From Pseudomonas mandelii (lineage in GTDB: Bacteria; Pseudomonadota; Gammaproteobacteria; Pseudomonadales; Pseudomonadaceae), in contig NZ_LT629796.1 in NCBI RefSeq assembly GCF_900106065.1, positions 2,268,001 through 2,332,000 on the forward strand: DNA of 64,000 nucleotides, in the 5' to 3' direction. A program made the position numbers and the translations under genes. Position 1 is the stretch's first letter. Every line of letters begins with the position of its first letter. Positions 35,874-45,899 of the stretch are shown one piece after another. The notes under the pieces were generated by a model. That model was given only the letters and a program-made list of their open reading frames with translations, did no database searches and had not been told where the DNA came from.

Positions 35874-35949
35874 GGCGGCTGTGCGCGGGATACCCTCGGG
35901 TATGCCGAGTTTCCGAATGGCTCGGTCTGCGACCCCGCGTACAGCTGCC
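35874..35949 (+). ncRNA. Candidate structured RNA (three-way junction) upstream of the DUF6124 gene
   Basis: A 16-bp closing stem pairs 35874-35889 (GGCGGCTGTGCGCGGG) with 35934-35949 (CCCGCGTACAGCTGCC), using two G-U pairs that only RNA tolerates. Inside are two more hairpins: ATACC-CTCG-GGTAT (35890-35903) and GCCGAG/CTCGGT (about 35904-35926). A CATAAT -10-like box lies at 35,852-35,857, placing a start just upstream. The structure ends 59 bases before the DUF6124 ATG. It may be a leader element or a small RNA. The gap 35,565-36,008 otherwise has only the REPIN. Confidence 0.6.
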
Positions 35950-36008
35950 TCCCTCACATCGCGTCGCAGCGATCAGTGGCAGCAAAACCCTTCATTCGGA
36001 GTGTCACC

Positions 36009-36383
36009 ATGATTAAAGAAACACCAAATCCCCCGGAAACCGACGACGTTTCCCCCTACGAATCCATCGATTCCAAAAAGCTCAACGAAGCCGCCGAGCG
36101 GGCGCTGGATCACTACCTCAACCCCTCCGCCCTCAAATCCCCCGCGACCCGCAAGCCCAGCACGATGTTCATGATCGCGCCGGACATCAAAGACGAAGAC
36201 CTGCTGGCCCACACCTGTGAATCCTTGGCCCAGGCCAATGTGATGGCGAGTGATTTTGCGGGGTACCTGGAAGGACCGCACCGGCACACGGCGATGGCGA
36301 TTCAGCAGATCGTCATGCTCGCGGAGCTGGCGGTGAACCGGATGCTGGATAACGTTGCCGTAAACCCCGCGCCACACCGCTAA
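36009..36383 (+). CDS. DUF6124 family small protein
   Basis: A 124-residue soluble protein that begins MIKETPNPPETDDVSPYESIDSKK as two motifs (TPNPP and SPYES.DSKKL) and continues with AAERALDHYL, RKPSTMFMIAPD and IQQIVMLAELAVNRMLD, the fixed pattern of a Pseudomonas-specific family I recall as DUF6124. Function unknown. The frame extends far upstream through the RNA-like structure, but the ATG at 36009 matches the family start. Confidence 0.8.
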   Translation: MIKETPNPPETDDVSPYESIDSKKLNEAAERALDHYLNPSALKSPATRKPSTMFMIAPDIKDEDLLAHTCESLAQANVMASDFAGYLEGPHRHTAMAIQQIVMLAELAVNRMLDNVAVNPAPHR

Positions 36384-36388
36384 CCCCC

Positions 36389-36480
36389 TGTAGGAGCGAG
36401 GCTTGCCCGCGAAGGCGGCGTGTCATTCAACATTGATGTCGACTGACACACCGCCTTCGCGGGCAAGCCTCGCTCCTACA
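36389..36480. repeat. REPIN between DUF6124 and wbpZ
   Basis: Nearly perfect 30-base arms begin TGTAGGAGCGAGGCTTGCCC and end GGGCAAGCCTCGCTCCTACA around a 30-base centre. It sits in the convergent gap and may also serve as a terminator for both genes. Confidence 0.9.
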
Positions 36481-36484
36481 GATT

Positions 36485-37615
36485 TCAGGCGTAGGACAGG
36501 GATTTCTCTTCCAGCAGTTCTTCATACAACGCCGTCCACTTGCGGCCCATTTCATCGGCGGTGAATAACTGCCGATAACGCGCCTCAGCCTTCACGCCCA
36601 TTGCTGCCGCACGCACCGGGTCTTCCCACAACGTGCGCATTGCTTCTCGGAACGCCTGTGGATTACTCGGCGGCACCACCAGCCCGGTTTCGTTGTGGAT
36701 GTTGATGTAGCTGGTGCCAGTGCCGATTTCACTGGAGATCATCGGCTTGCCGTACATCGCGCCTTCGAGCAGCGAGATGCCGAACGCTTCCGAGCGTAGG
36801 TGCGACGGAAACACCACTGCGTAACTCAGCTCCAGCAAAGCAACTTTGTCCTCGTCACCCAACCGCCCCAGAAAGTGCAGATTCTGTAACCCCAATGCCT
36901 TCGCTTGGGCATGCAGTTCGGCCTCCAGCGGTCCGGCCCCGACGATCACCACCGGATAATTCAGCCCTTGCATCGCGTCGAGCAGAATATGCAGGCCCTT
37001 GTAGTAGCGCATCACGCCGACGAACAGGAAGAACCGGTCGCCGACTTGTTTGCGCCAGCGTTCAGTACGTGCAGCGTCAGGCTGTGGATAACCTGACTTG
37101 TCCAGCCCGTAGGTGATGACGCGGGTTTTCTCGCGGTAGTCCTGAAGCACATCGCTGGTGTGAAAGTAGTTGGGGGAGGCTGCGACGATTCGGTCGGCGC
37201 TGTCCAGAAAACGACGCATCAATGGACGGTAGAGCTTGAGCAAATGGCGCTGGCGAATGATGTCCGAGTGGTAACTCACCACGCAGGGTTTTTTAGTGGC
37301 GCTGAAAAAATGCACCAGGTCCATGAAGGGCCAGGGGAAGTGGTAATTGACCACGTCCGCCTCAGCCGCCAGCTCACGAAATTGCTTGAAGACGCTATAG
37401 GAAAAACCGGTGGAGGCCATCTGAAAATCCATCCGGGCCTGATGAACCTGATGATGACGGATCTGTATCGCGCCAGGTGCCGGGTTGTTGCTCAACGTCA
37501 GTACCGTACTGTCGACCGAGTGGCGCGCACCGCTTTCGCAGAGTTGAAAAATGACTTGTTCGATGCCACCCATCGAGTCCGGCAGGTAGGTCTTGTAAAA
37601 GTGCAGTACGCGCAT
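36485..37615 (-). CDS. wbpZ: A-band polysaccharide glycosyltransferase WbpZ (GT4)
   Basis: A 376-residue GT-B glycosyltransferase. The N-terminus MRVLHFYKTYLPDSMGGIEQ has the donor/acceptor loop of GT4 enzymes, and the C-terminal half holds the EX7E-type motif (EAFGISLLEGAMYGKPMISSE). By position (last gene of rmd-gmd-wbpW-wzm-wzt-wbpXYZ) and length it matches WbpZ, which in P. aeruginosa adds the first D-rhamnose(s) to the lipid-linked primer in the cytoplasm. One base separates it from wbpY upstream. Confidence 0.9.
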   Translation of the reverse strand: MRVLHFYKTYLPDSMGGIEQVIFQLCESGARHSVDSTVLTLSNNPAPGAIQIRHHQVHQARMDFQMASTGFSYSVFKQFRELAAEADVVNYHFPWPFMDLVHFFSATKKPCVVSYHSDIIRQRHLLKLYRPLMRRFLDSADRIVAASPNYFHTSDVLQDYREKTRVITYGLDKSGYPQPDAARTERWRKQVGDRFFLFVGVMRYYKGLHILLDAMQGLNYPVVIVGAGPLEAELHAQAKALGLQNLHFLGRLGDEDKVALLELSYAVVFPSHLRSEAFGISLLEGAMYGKPMISSEIGTGTSYINIHNETGLVVPPSNPQAFREAMRTLWEDPVRAAAMGVKAEARYRQLFTADEMGRKWTALYEELLEEKSLSYA

Positions 37616-37616
37616 A

Positions 37617-38747
37617 TCAGTCTCCCATAGCCTGGCGGTAAGCGCGGGCCGTGGCCTTCGCGCAACGCTCCCAGGAAAAAAGCTTCGCTTGTTGCAAACC
37701 GGCTTCGCGACAGACCTGCCAATGCAGCGGGTCGTCGATGAGTCGGATCATGGCATCGCGCAAGGTGTCTGGATCGTCCGGTGCTATGTAGTTGCCGGCG
37801 TCGCCCGCGACTTCCGGCATGGCCGAATGCTGGGTCAGAATCACCGGGGTGCCGCTGGCCATGGCTTCCAGGACGGGCAGGCCGAACCCTTCGTACAACG
37901 AGGGAAAGATCAATGCCCGGGCGCCGGCCAGCAGCTGTGCCAGTGCTTCATCGGGCAGATACCCGAGCAGGCACACATCCCCGGTGGCCAGGGCTGCGCG
38001 CAATTCATCACTGAATTGTTCGCCTTGCCAACCGGCCATGCCGGCGATCAGCAAGGGAAAACCCTGGCGCACGGCTGCCGGTAATAGGGCATGGGCGCGC
38101 AGGGCCAGCGTGAGGTTCTTGCGCGGCTCGAGGGTGCCAACACACAGGAAGTATTCCCGCGCCTCGACGCCGTGAGTCTTGAGCACCGCGTTAATGGCTT
38201 CAGGCTCCCGTGGGTGGAAACGTGCGGCCACGCCCAGCGGTGCGACGACAAAACGCTCGGCCGGCAGTGCGAAATACGCCTGGGCTTCGTCGGCAATGTA
38301 CTGCGAGTCGGTAAGAATCAGACTCGCTCGCTGCACGCCGTCGGCCAGGCGCCGCTCGATTTCCCGCAGGCGCGAGGGGGGTTGCGTGTCGGGGTAGTGC
38401 AGGTGCGTCAGGTCATGCAGGGTGATTACTGTCGGGCCGTCGAACGACAGCGGCCACAGGCTCGGTTCGTGATAGAGGTCGATGGTTTTCGAGCGCCCTT
38501 GATCGAAGCGTTTCTGCTCCAGCCAGCGCCGGGCTTGATAAGCCCCCGGAATTTGTCGCAGCAACGGCGTCAGTCGCGAATAGCCGGGCATGGCGGCTTC
38601 TGGCAAGTCCGAACTCCAGCCCCAACCGTGGAACAGTGCGAGTTCGACATCGGGCTCATCAGCAAGCGCGTTCGCCAGTTCGGCGACGTAATGGCCGATG
38701 CCGGTGCGCGGGGCTTGAAGGATCCGGGCGTTAAGGGCAATTCGCAT
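37617..38747 (-). CDS. wbpY: A-band polysaccharide glycosyltransferase WbpY (GT4)
   Basis: A 376-residue GT4 enzyme: MRIALNARILQAPRTGIGHYVAEL at the start, LCVGTLEPRKNLTLALRA in the middle and PSLYEGFGLPVLEAMASGTPVI as the nucleotide-sugar-binding EX7E motif. In P. aeruginosa, WbpY is one of the rhamnosyltransferases that build the alpha-linked D-rhamnan. Its start overlaps the end of wbpX by 17 bases. Confidence 0.9.
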   Translation of the reverse strand: MRIALNARILQAPRTGIGHYVAELANALADEPDVELALFHGWGWSSDLPEAAMPGYSRLTPLLRQIPGAYQARRWLEQKRFDQGRSKTIDLYHEPSLWPLSFDGPTVITLHDLTHLHYPDTQPPSRLREIERRLADGVQRASLILTDSQYIADEAQAYFALPAERFVVAPLGVAARFHPREPEAINAVLKTHGVEAREYFLCVGTLEPRKNLTLALRAHALLPAAVRQGFPLLIAGMAGWQGEQFSDELRAALATGDVCLLGYLPDEALAQLLAGARALIFPSLYEGFGLPVLEAMASGTPVILTQHSAMPEVAGDAGNYIAPDDPDTLRDAMIRLIDDPLHWQVCREAGLQQAKLFSWERCAKATARAYRQAMGD

Positions 38748-40098
38748 GTTGCCTCTCTTGCACGACCGGCGCGTCTACCAGATTGCGCAGGGTGCGTTCA
38801 GCCAGTTGCGCACTGGCTTCACGCCAGCCGATCCACTGCCAGTCCGCCACGCTGCGAGCGGCCGGGAATTTCCCGGAGCGTTCGAAACCGGTGACCAGGT
38901 CCGCCAGGCTTTGCGGTTCGGCGAGGTCAAAGTACGCCATGAACTCGCCACCGATTTCGCGAAAGATCGGAATGTCGCTGCCCATGGCCGGCAAACCGCG
39001 CTGCATGGCTTCCACCAGTGGCAAGCCGAAGCCTTCAACCCACGACGGAAACACCAGCGCGCTAGCATGGGAATAGGCGTGTTCGAGGCTGGTGTCGCTC
39101 AGGTCGTTGAACATGAACAGGCGTTGGTTCAACTGTGGGTGGTTGCGCACGCGGGCGAGCAGGGCGTCGCACTTCCAGCCGATGCGCCCGGCGATGCACA
39201 GCCGGGCTTGCGAACCTGAGGCCCAGGCACGTTCGAACGCGTCGAGCAGGTAATCGTGGTTTTTACGCGGCTCGATGGTGCTGACCATTAAAAACACCGG
39301 CTCCGGTGTTTTGAATACGTGCGTCAGTCTCGGCTCGACGGCGGCGCAGGCTTCGCTCAGGTCCAGTTCGGAGCCGAGGTGAAAATAATCGAACCACAAC
39401 GTATCGGCTTTGGCCGGACCCAGCCGACGCTGCAATTCCTCGCGCACCTGATCGCGCACCGTGGCGGAGATCGCCACGTAGCCGTCGGCGGTCTGGGTGA
39501 TCCAGTTGAACCACTCGTTGAAAATCTGCACCAGCCGCGTGTCGTAGAACTGTGGGTGAGTCAGCGGGATGAGGTCGTAGATCACCGAAACGATGCCCAC
39601 GCCTTCACGCTTGAGCTGTTCGGCAAACGGGAAGAAATCGCTGTGCCAGGAAGAATCCAGCAACACCAGTTGATCACCCGGCTGATGCTGCAATGGCGAG
39701 CACCGTTTGGGCAGTTGATATTGGTTGATGGCGTCGATCAGGCGCAAAGGAATGCTGAAGCAGGTGATCGCCGTGAGGCGGTAGGCCACGTGCAGCAGGC
39801 GCTTGATCACTCGCGAGTGACTGCGATTGTGCAAGCGTTGATGCAGTTGCCAGAAACGATGAGCCAGCCGCTCCAGTCGCCCACCGAATGTCATCAGCCC
39901 ATCAAAAAACGGGATGTTCAACGCACCGAGTTTGAGCACCCGATAGAGTTTGCCCTTGAGCATCACCACTGGAATGCACTCAACACCGTCGACGCTAGCC
40001 GGCAATTGATTGATGACGTTACGCACCACCCGCTGAATGCCCGAATTGACTTTGGGGTGCAGGAACACGTGGGTGCATTCCACCAGAAGGCGCGTCAT
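38731..40098 (-). CDS. wbpX: A-band polysaccharide glycosyltransferase WbpX (GT4)
   Basis: A 455-residue GT4 enzyme with MTRLLVECTHVFLHPKVNSGIQRVVRNV at the start and TIEPRKNHDYLLDAF and PSWVEGFGLPLVEAMQRGLP in the C-terminal Rossmann domain. The start is set at the ATG at 40098 because it overlaps the wzt stop (ATGA); the frame's extension to 40158 lies inside wzt. Extends the common polysaccharide D-rhamnose chain with WbpY. Confidence 0.9.
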   Translation of the reverse strand: MTRLLVECTHVFLHPKVNSGIQRVVRNVINQLPASVDGVECIPVVMLKGKLYRVLKLGALNIPFFDGLMTFGGRLERLAHRFWQLHQRLHNRSHSRVIKRLLHVAYRLTAITCFSIPLRLIDAINQYQLPKRCSPLQHQPGDQLVLLDSSWHSDFFPFAEQLKREGVGIVSVIYDLIPLTHPQFYDTRLVQIFNEWFNWITQTADGYVAISATVRDQVREELQRRLGPAKADTLWFDYFHLGSELDLSEACAAVEPRLTHVFKTPEPVFLMVSTIEPRKNHDYLLDAFERAWASGSQARLCIAGRIGWKCDALLARVRNHPQLNQRLFMFNDLSDTSLEHAYSHASALVFPSWVEGFGLPLVEAMQRGLPAMGSDIPIFREIGGEFMAYFDLAEPQSLADLVTGFERSGKFPAARSVADWQWIGWREASAQLAERTLRNLVDAPVVQERQHANCP

Positions 40099-41345
40099 GG
40101 CGTGCGTTCCGAAACAATCGAGTCGGAGCGGGTAATGGTGGTTTTCGCCGCCAGCCACGAGCAGCCGACGAAGTCTTCATGCCGGTTGTTGATCACATGG
40201 AACACCAGCCCGTAATCGCGCCATTCGTAGTTGCGATCCAGATGCGAGTCCAGCCGCGACAAGCTCAGGGACACGGAATAGTTGCCCTTGCCCAGGCCCA
40301 TGACGAAGGAAAAACGGTACGTGTAACGCTCCCCGGCGTGCAGATCGGTCAGGGCCTTGTCCTGGCGATGGGTGTTGATGCCATACATCATCTGACCCAG
40401 GCGGTCCTTGAGTATGAAGCCGAGCACCAATCGCTCGATGTCCTGGCGGACTTCGACCTGGACTTCCAGCACCACGCTCTGACCGACCTCGGCGGCGTCG
40501 ATGGAACGTTCATTCTCGTCCAGCATCCGCACACTGAGGATGGCCGCTTCACCGGTGCCGGACACGGTCTGGACTTCGCCGCCGGCGAGCATTTCCTGAC
40601 GGACCACCTGGCCTTCACGCTCGGCCATCAGGGCGTTGTAGTAATCCAGGACCGCTTCGGGTTTGCCGTACATGGCCATGCGGCCGTCTTTGAGCAGGAT
40701 CGCCGAATCGCAAATCGACTGGATGGCCGAGCGATCATGGGAAACGATCAGCAGGGTGGTGCCGGCCTTGCGGAAGCTGCGGATGCGTTCGAAGCTCTTG
40801 TGCTGGAAGTAGGCGTCGCCCACGGAAAGGGCTTCGTCGACGATCAGGATGTCCGGACGCTGTGCGGTGGCCACGCTGAACGCCAGGCGCATCTGCATGC
40901 CGCTGGAATAGGTTCGCACCGGATGGTCGATGGCTTCGCCGATTTCCGCGAAACTTTCGATCTGTGGCATCAGCGCTTCGATGTCATCGACCTGCATGCC
41001 CAGCAATTGCCCGGCCATGATTGCATTCTGTCGGCCGGTAAAGTCCGGGTGAAAGCCCATGCCCAGTTCCAGCAGGGCCGCCACCCGGCCTTCGAGCTCG
41101 ATCTTGCCGCACGTCGGTTGGGTGGTGCCGGTGATCATCTTCAGCAAGGTGCTTTTGCCTGCGCCGTTGACCCCGACGATGCCCACCGCTTCACCGGGGG
41201 CAATCTCGAATTCGACGTCTTGCAGCACCCAGTGCTGGTGGTGGCGCAGGGGCGAAAACGGAATCAGCCACTCGGCCAGTCGGCTCCAGCGGGTCGGGTA
41301 TTGCTTGTAGGCCTTGCCCAGGCCGGTGACGCGAATATGCCCCAT
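40095..41345 (-). CDS. wzt: Wzt ATP-binding subunit of the A-band O-polysaccharide ABC exporter
   Basis: A 416-residue protein. The ABC ATPase domain (1-245) has Walker A GVNGAGKST (58-66), the signature YSSGMQMRLAF and Walker B DILIVDEALSVGD. A C-terminal beta-sandwich (about 265-416) is the type that recognises the finished O-chain in chain-length-capped systems. With Wzm it exports undecaprenyl-linked polysaccharide to the periplasm. One base overlaps wzm (TGATG). Confidence 0.93.
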   Translation of the reverse strand: MGHIRVTGLGKAYKQYPTRWSRLAEWLIPFSPLRHHQHWVLQDVEFEIAPGEAVGIVGVNGAGKSTLLKMITGTTQPTCGKIELEGRVAALLELGMGFHPDFTGRQNAIMAGQLLGMQVDDIEALMPQIESFAEIGEAIDHPVRTYSSGMQMRLAFSVATAQRPDILIVDEALSVGDAYFQHKSFERIRSFRKAGTTLLIVSHDRSAIQSICDSAILLKDGRMAMYGKPEAVLDYYNALMAEREGQVVRQEMLAGGEVQTVSGTGEAAILSVRMLDENERSIDAAEVGQSVVLEVQVEVRQDIERLVLGFILKDRLGQMMYGINTHRQDKALTDLHAGERYTYRFSFVMGLGKGNYSVSLSLSRLDSHLDRNYEWRDYGLVFHVINNRHEDFVGCSWLAAKTTITRSDSIVSERTP

Positions 41346-42142
41346 CAGAGTTCATCCACCATTTCACCGACGCGCTGGCGAAACAGACGCAGCCCGATCA
41401 GACAGAACACTAAGCCCGTGACAAAAATCGGCAGCAGCGAACTCCAGACCGGCCATTGCCCATAAAGAAACATGTTTTGATAGCTGACGATCAGGTTGGT
41501 CAGGGGGTTGAGTTGCAGCAGGCGCTGCACCCAGTCCGGCAGGATGCTCATCGGGTAAACAATGGGCGTCAGCCAGAACCAGAATTGCAGGCAGATGCCG
41601 AAGAGTTGCCCGACATCCCGGAAGAAGACATTCAACACGCCGAGTATCATTCCCAGCCCGGCACAGAACATCATTTGCAACGCCATCAGCGGTATCAAGG
41701 CGAACAACGCCATTCCCGGCCAACGTCCGGTGATCAGCAGAAAGCCCAGGAACAGGGCCATGATGATTGCGAAGTTGATGCCCGCGTTAAACAGCACAAT
41801 CACCGGCAGGCAGATCCGTGGGAAGCTGATTTTCTTCAGCAGGTTGGCGTTTTCCAGAAACATGTTCTGGCTGCGCAGGGTGATTTCCGCAAAGAGTCCC
41901 CAGGCGAGCAGGCCGGCACAGAGGTAAACGCTGTAGGCCATGCTGTCATCCACGCCCGGCAGGCGCGCGCGCATGATGTGGGAAAAAATCACGGTGTAGA
42001 CGATGATCATCGACAGGGGGTTAAGCACCGGCCACAGAGCACCAAACAGCGAATTGCGATAACGCGCCTGAAACTCACGCTGGACGCTACCGAAGATAAA
42101 CCCTCGATAACTACGCAGCGTGCGGTATAGGGAAAGCAGCAT
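41345..42142 (-). CDS. wzm: Wzm membrane subunit of the A-band ABC exporter
   Basis: A 265-residue ABC-2 type permease with six membrane helices and the conserved N-terminal amphipathic segment (FGSVQREFQARYRNSLFGALWPVLNPL). It forms the O-polysaccharide channel with Wzt. The gene begins directly after the wbpW stop, and the ATG at 42142 shares no base with it. Confidence 0.93.
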   Translation of the reverse strand: MLLSLYRTLRSYRGFIFGSVQREFQARYRNSLFGALWPVLNPLSMIIVYTVIFSHIMRARLPGVDDSMAYSVYLCAGLLAWGLFAEITLRSQNMFLENANLLKKISFPRICLPVIVLFNAGINFAIIMALFLGFLLITGRWPGMALFALIPLMALQMMFCAGLGMILGVLNVFFRDVGQLFGICLQFWFWLTPIVYPMSILPDWVQRLLQLNPLTNLIVSYQNMFLYGQWPVWSSLLPIFVTGLVFCLIGLRLFRQRVGEMVDEL

Positions 42143-43585
42143 TCAAACCGTCCTGCCGTATTGGTCTTCGAAGCGAACGATATCGTCCTCTCCCAGGTAT
42201 TCGCCGCTTTGCACTTCGATGATCACCAGGTCGATCACGCCCGGGTTTTCCAGGCGATGCTTGTGACCGGCGGCAATGAAGGTTGATTCGTTCTTGGCCA
42301 CCAGATGGGTGCCGGCGCCGTTGTTGGTGACCTTGGCCATGCCTTCGACGACCACCCAGTGTTCGTTGCGGTGGTGGTGCATTTGCAGCGACAGCTTGGC
42401 GCCTGGTTTGACCACGATGCGCTTGATCTTGAAGCGCGGGCCTTCCTCGAGCACGGTGTAGGTGCCCCATGGCCGGCTGACCGTGCGGTGCAGGCGATAG
42501 GCCTCGTGCTTTTTGTCCTTGAGCTGCTTGGCCACCCGGCGCACATCCTGTGCGCGATCGGCGTGGGCCACCAGCACCGCGTCGGCGGTGTCGATGATGA
42601 TCAAGTTATCCACACCCACCGCGGCTACCAGCCGGTCTTCGCTCTGGACGAAGTTGTTGTGGCTGTCGACGAACACCGCGTCACCGCTGGCGCGGTTGTT
42701 TTGCGCATCCGCCGGCACCAGCGCGGCCACCGCGCCCCAGGAGCCGATGTCGCTCCAGTCAAAACCGGCGGGCACCACCACCACTTTGTCGGAGCGTTCC
42801 ATCAAGGCGTAGTCGATGGAAATGTCAGTGATCTCGGCAAACAACGCCGGGGATAATTCCTGCTGCAGGCACCCGGCCGTTTCCACGGGGGCGCTTTGCG
42901 CCATGCAGGTTTGCGTCTGCTCCAGCAGCTCGGGGGCATGGATCTGCAATTCGGCCAGCACGGTCGTCACGGAGAAACAGAACATCCCCGAGTTCCAAAG
43001 GAACTTGCCGCTTTCCAGGTAATGGGTGGCGGTTTGCAGATCCGGTTTTTCGACGAAACGCTGCACTTTGGCGGCGCCTTTTTCGTCCAGTGCCGCGCCG
43101 GTCTCGATGTAGCCGAAACCGGTCTCCGGGGCCGTCGGCACCACGCCGAACGTCACCAGGAAACCATCCCTGGCCAGTGCCACGGCGTGCTCGACCGCAG
43201 ACTTCAAGGCGTTTTCGTTGAGGATCAAATGGTCGGCGGGCATCACCACCATGATCGCGTCATCGCCGTGCAGGGCTTGCAGTGACAGGGCGGCGGCGGC
43301 GATGGCCGGGGCCGTGTTGCGGCCTGTCGGCTCCAGCAGAAAGTGCCCGCGATGGCGACTGAGCTGCGCCTCCTGATAGTGATCCTTGCTCTGGAAGTAG
43401 TAGTCGCGGTTGGTCACCGTGACGATATCGCCCCAGCCATCAAGCAGACCGGCCGCTCGCCGATAGGTTTTGCCCAGCAGCGACTGGCCGTCGGGCAGGG
43501 TCATGAACGGCTTGGGATGGCCCTCGCGGGACACCGGCCACAAGCGAGTACCGGCACCGCCGGAGAGAATCACAGGAATCAGCAT
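42143..43585 (-). CDS. wbpW: WbpW bifunctional mannose-1-phosphate guanylyltransferase / mannose-6-phosphate isomerase
   Basis: A 480-residue type II PMI-GMP. The N-terminal guanylyltransferase carries the pyrophosphorylase signature LSGGAGTRLWPVSREGHPKPF (residues 8-28) and FVEKPD. The C-terminal cupin isomerase (about 360-480) has QMHHHRNEHWVVVEG and EVQSGEYLGEDDIVR. It makes GDP-D-mannose, the precursor for GDP-D-rhamnose. Three bases after gmd. Confidence 0.94.
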   Translation of the reverse strand: MLIPVILSGGAGTRLWPVSREGHPKPFMTLPDGQSLLGKTYRRAAGLLDGWGDIVTVTNRDYYFQSKDHYQEAQLSRHRGHFLLEPTGRNTAPAIAAAALSLQALHGDDAIMVVMPADHLILNENALKSAVEHAVALARDGFLVTFGVVPTAPETGFGYIETGAALDEKGAAKVQRFVEKPDLQTATHYLESGKFLWNSGMFCFSVTTVLAELQIHAPELLEQTQTCMAQSAPVETAGCLQQELSPALFAEITDISIDYALMERSDKVVVVPAGFDWSDIGSWGAVAALVPADAQNNRASGDAVFVDSHNNFVQSEDRLVAAVGVDNLIIIDTADAVLVAHADRAQDVRRVAKQLKDKKHEAYRLHRTVSRPWGTYTVLEEGPRFKIKRIVVKPGAKLSLQMHHHRNEHWVVVEGMAKVTNNGAGTHLVAKNESTFIAAGHKHRLENPGVIDLVIIEVQSGEYLGEDDIVRFEDQYGRTV

Positions 43586-43588
43586 GGC

Positions 43589-45471
<1,883 letters not shown>

Positions 45472-45899
45472 ACAGCGGCCCCTTGGTCGTGCATTTCGTC
45501 CATTCCCCACAGGCTTTATGGAGATGTCTGACAGACCGGGTGGATTCCTTGGTCGAAAGACAGGCGAAACGTTTGTTGTAGTTGTTTGGTAGCCAATCTG
45601 TGCCAATTGCGCGGCAATTTCAACAGGTCCCACCGTGACTGGTCAGTTCTCGTCAGCGTAGCCCGATTTATTCTCGCCGGGCGGTTCACGAATCCTCAGC
45701 GGATGTGTTTAGAATGCCCCTCGTCACGATTACCCAGGGTTCGGCCGGGTGGTATTCACACCCCGCGAAGCTGACCATTAAAACAAGAACGTAGACGGGC
45801 AAGAAGGCGCTGGACGACGACTGGCAAACGCCGGGTCGATCCGTGGCTTTGCCGTCATAGAGTGGGGCTGCCGGGATGGCGGTTTCATCGTGGGATGCC
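45472..45899. promoter_or_regulatory. Divergent promoter region between rmd and the decoration operon
   Basis: This gap of 428 bases must hold both promoters. On the plus strand TTCACG (45685-45690) and TTTAGA (45708-45713) at 17 bases, within GTGTTTAGAATGC, are a plausible sigma-70 pair. The leader downstream is long (about 180 bases), with a small GGGTG/CACCC hairpin near 45,745. A minus-strand frame here (45686-45910) is not convincing. Confidence 0.5.

Noticed and set aside
40179..41465. 428-residue plus-strand frame opposite wzt
   Set aside because: Shadow of wzt. No protein features, and it runs into wzm.
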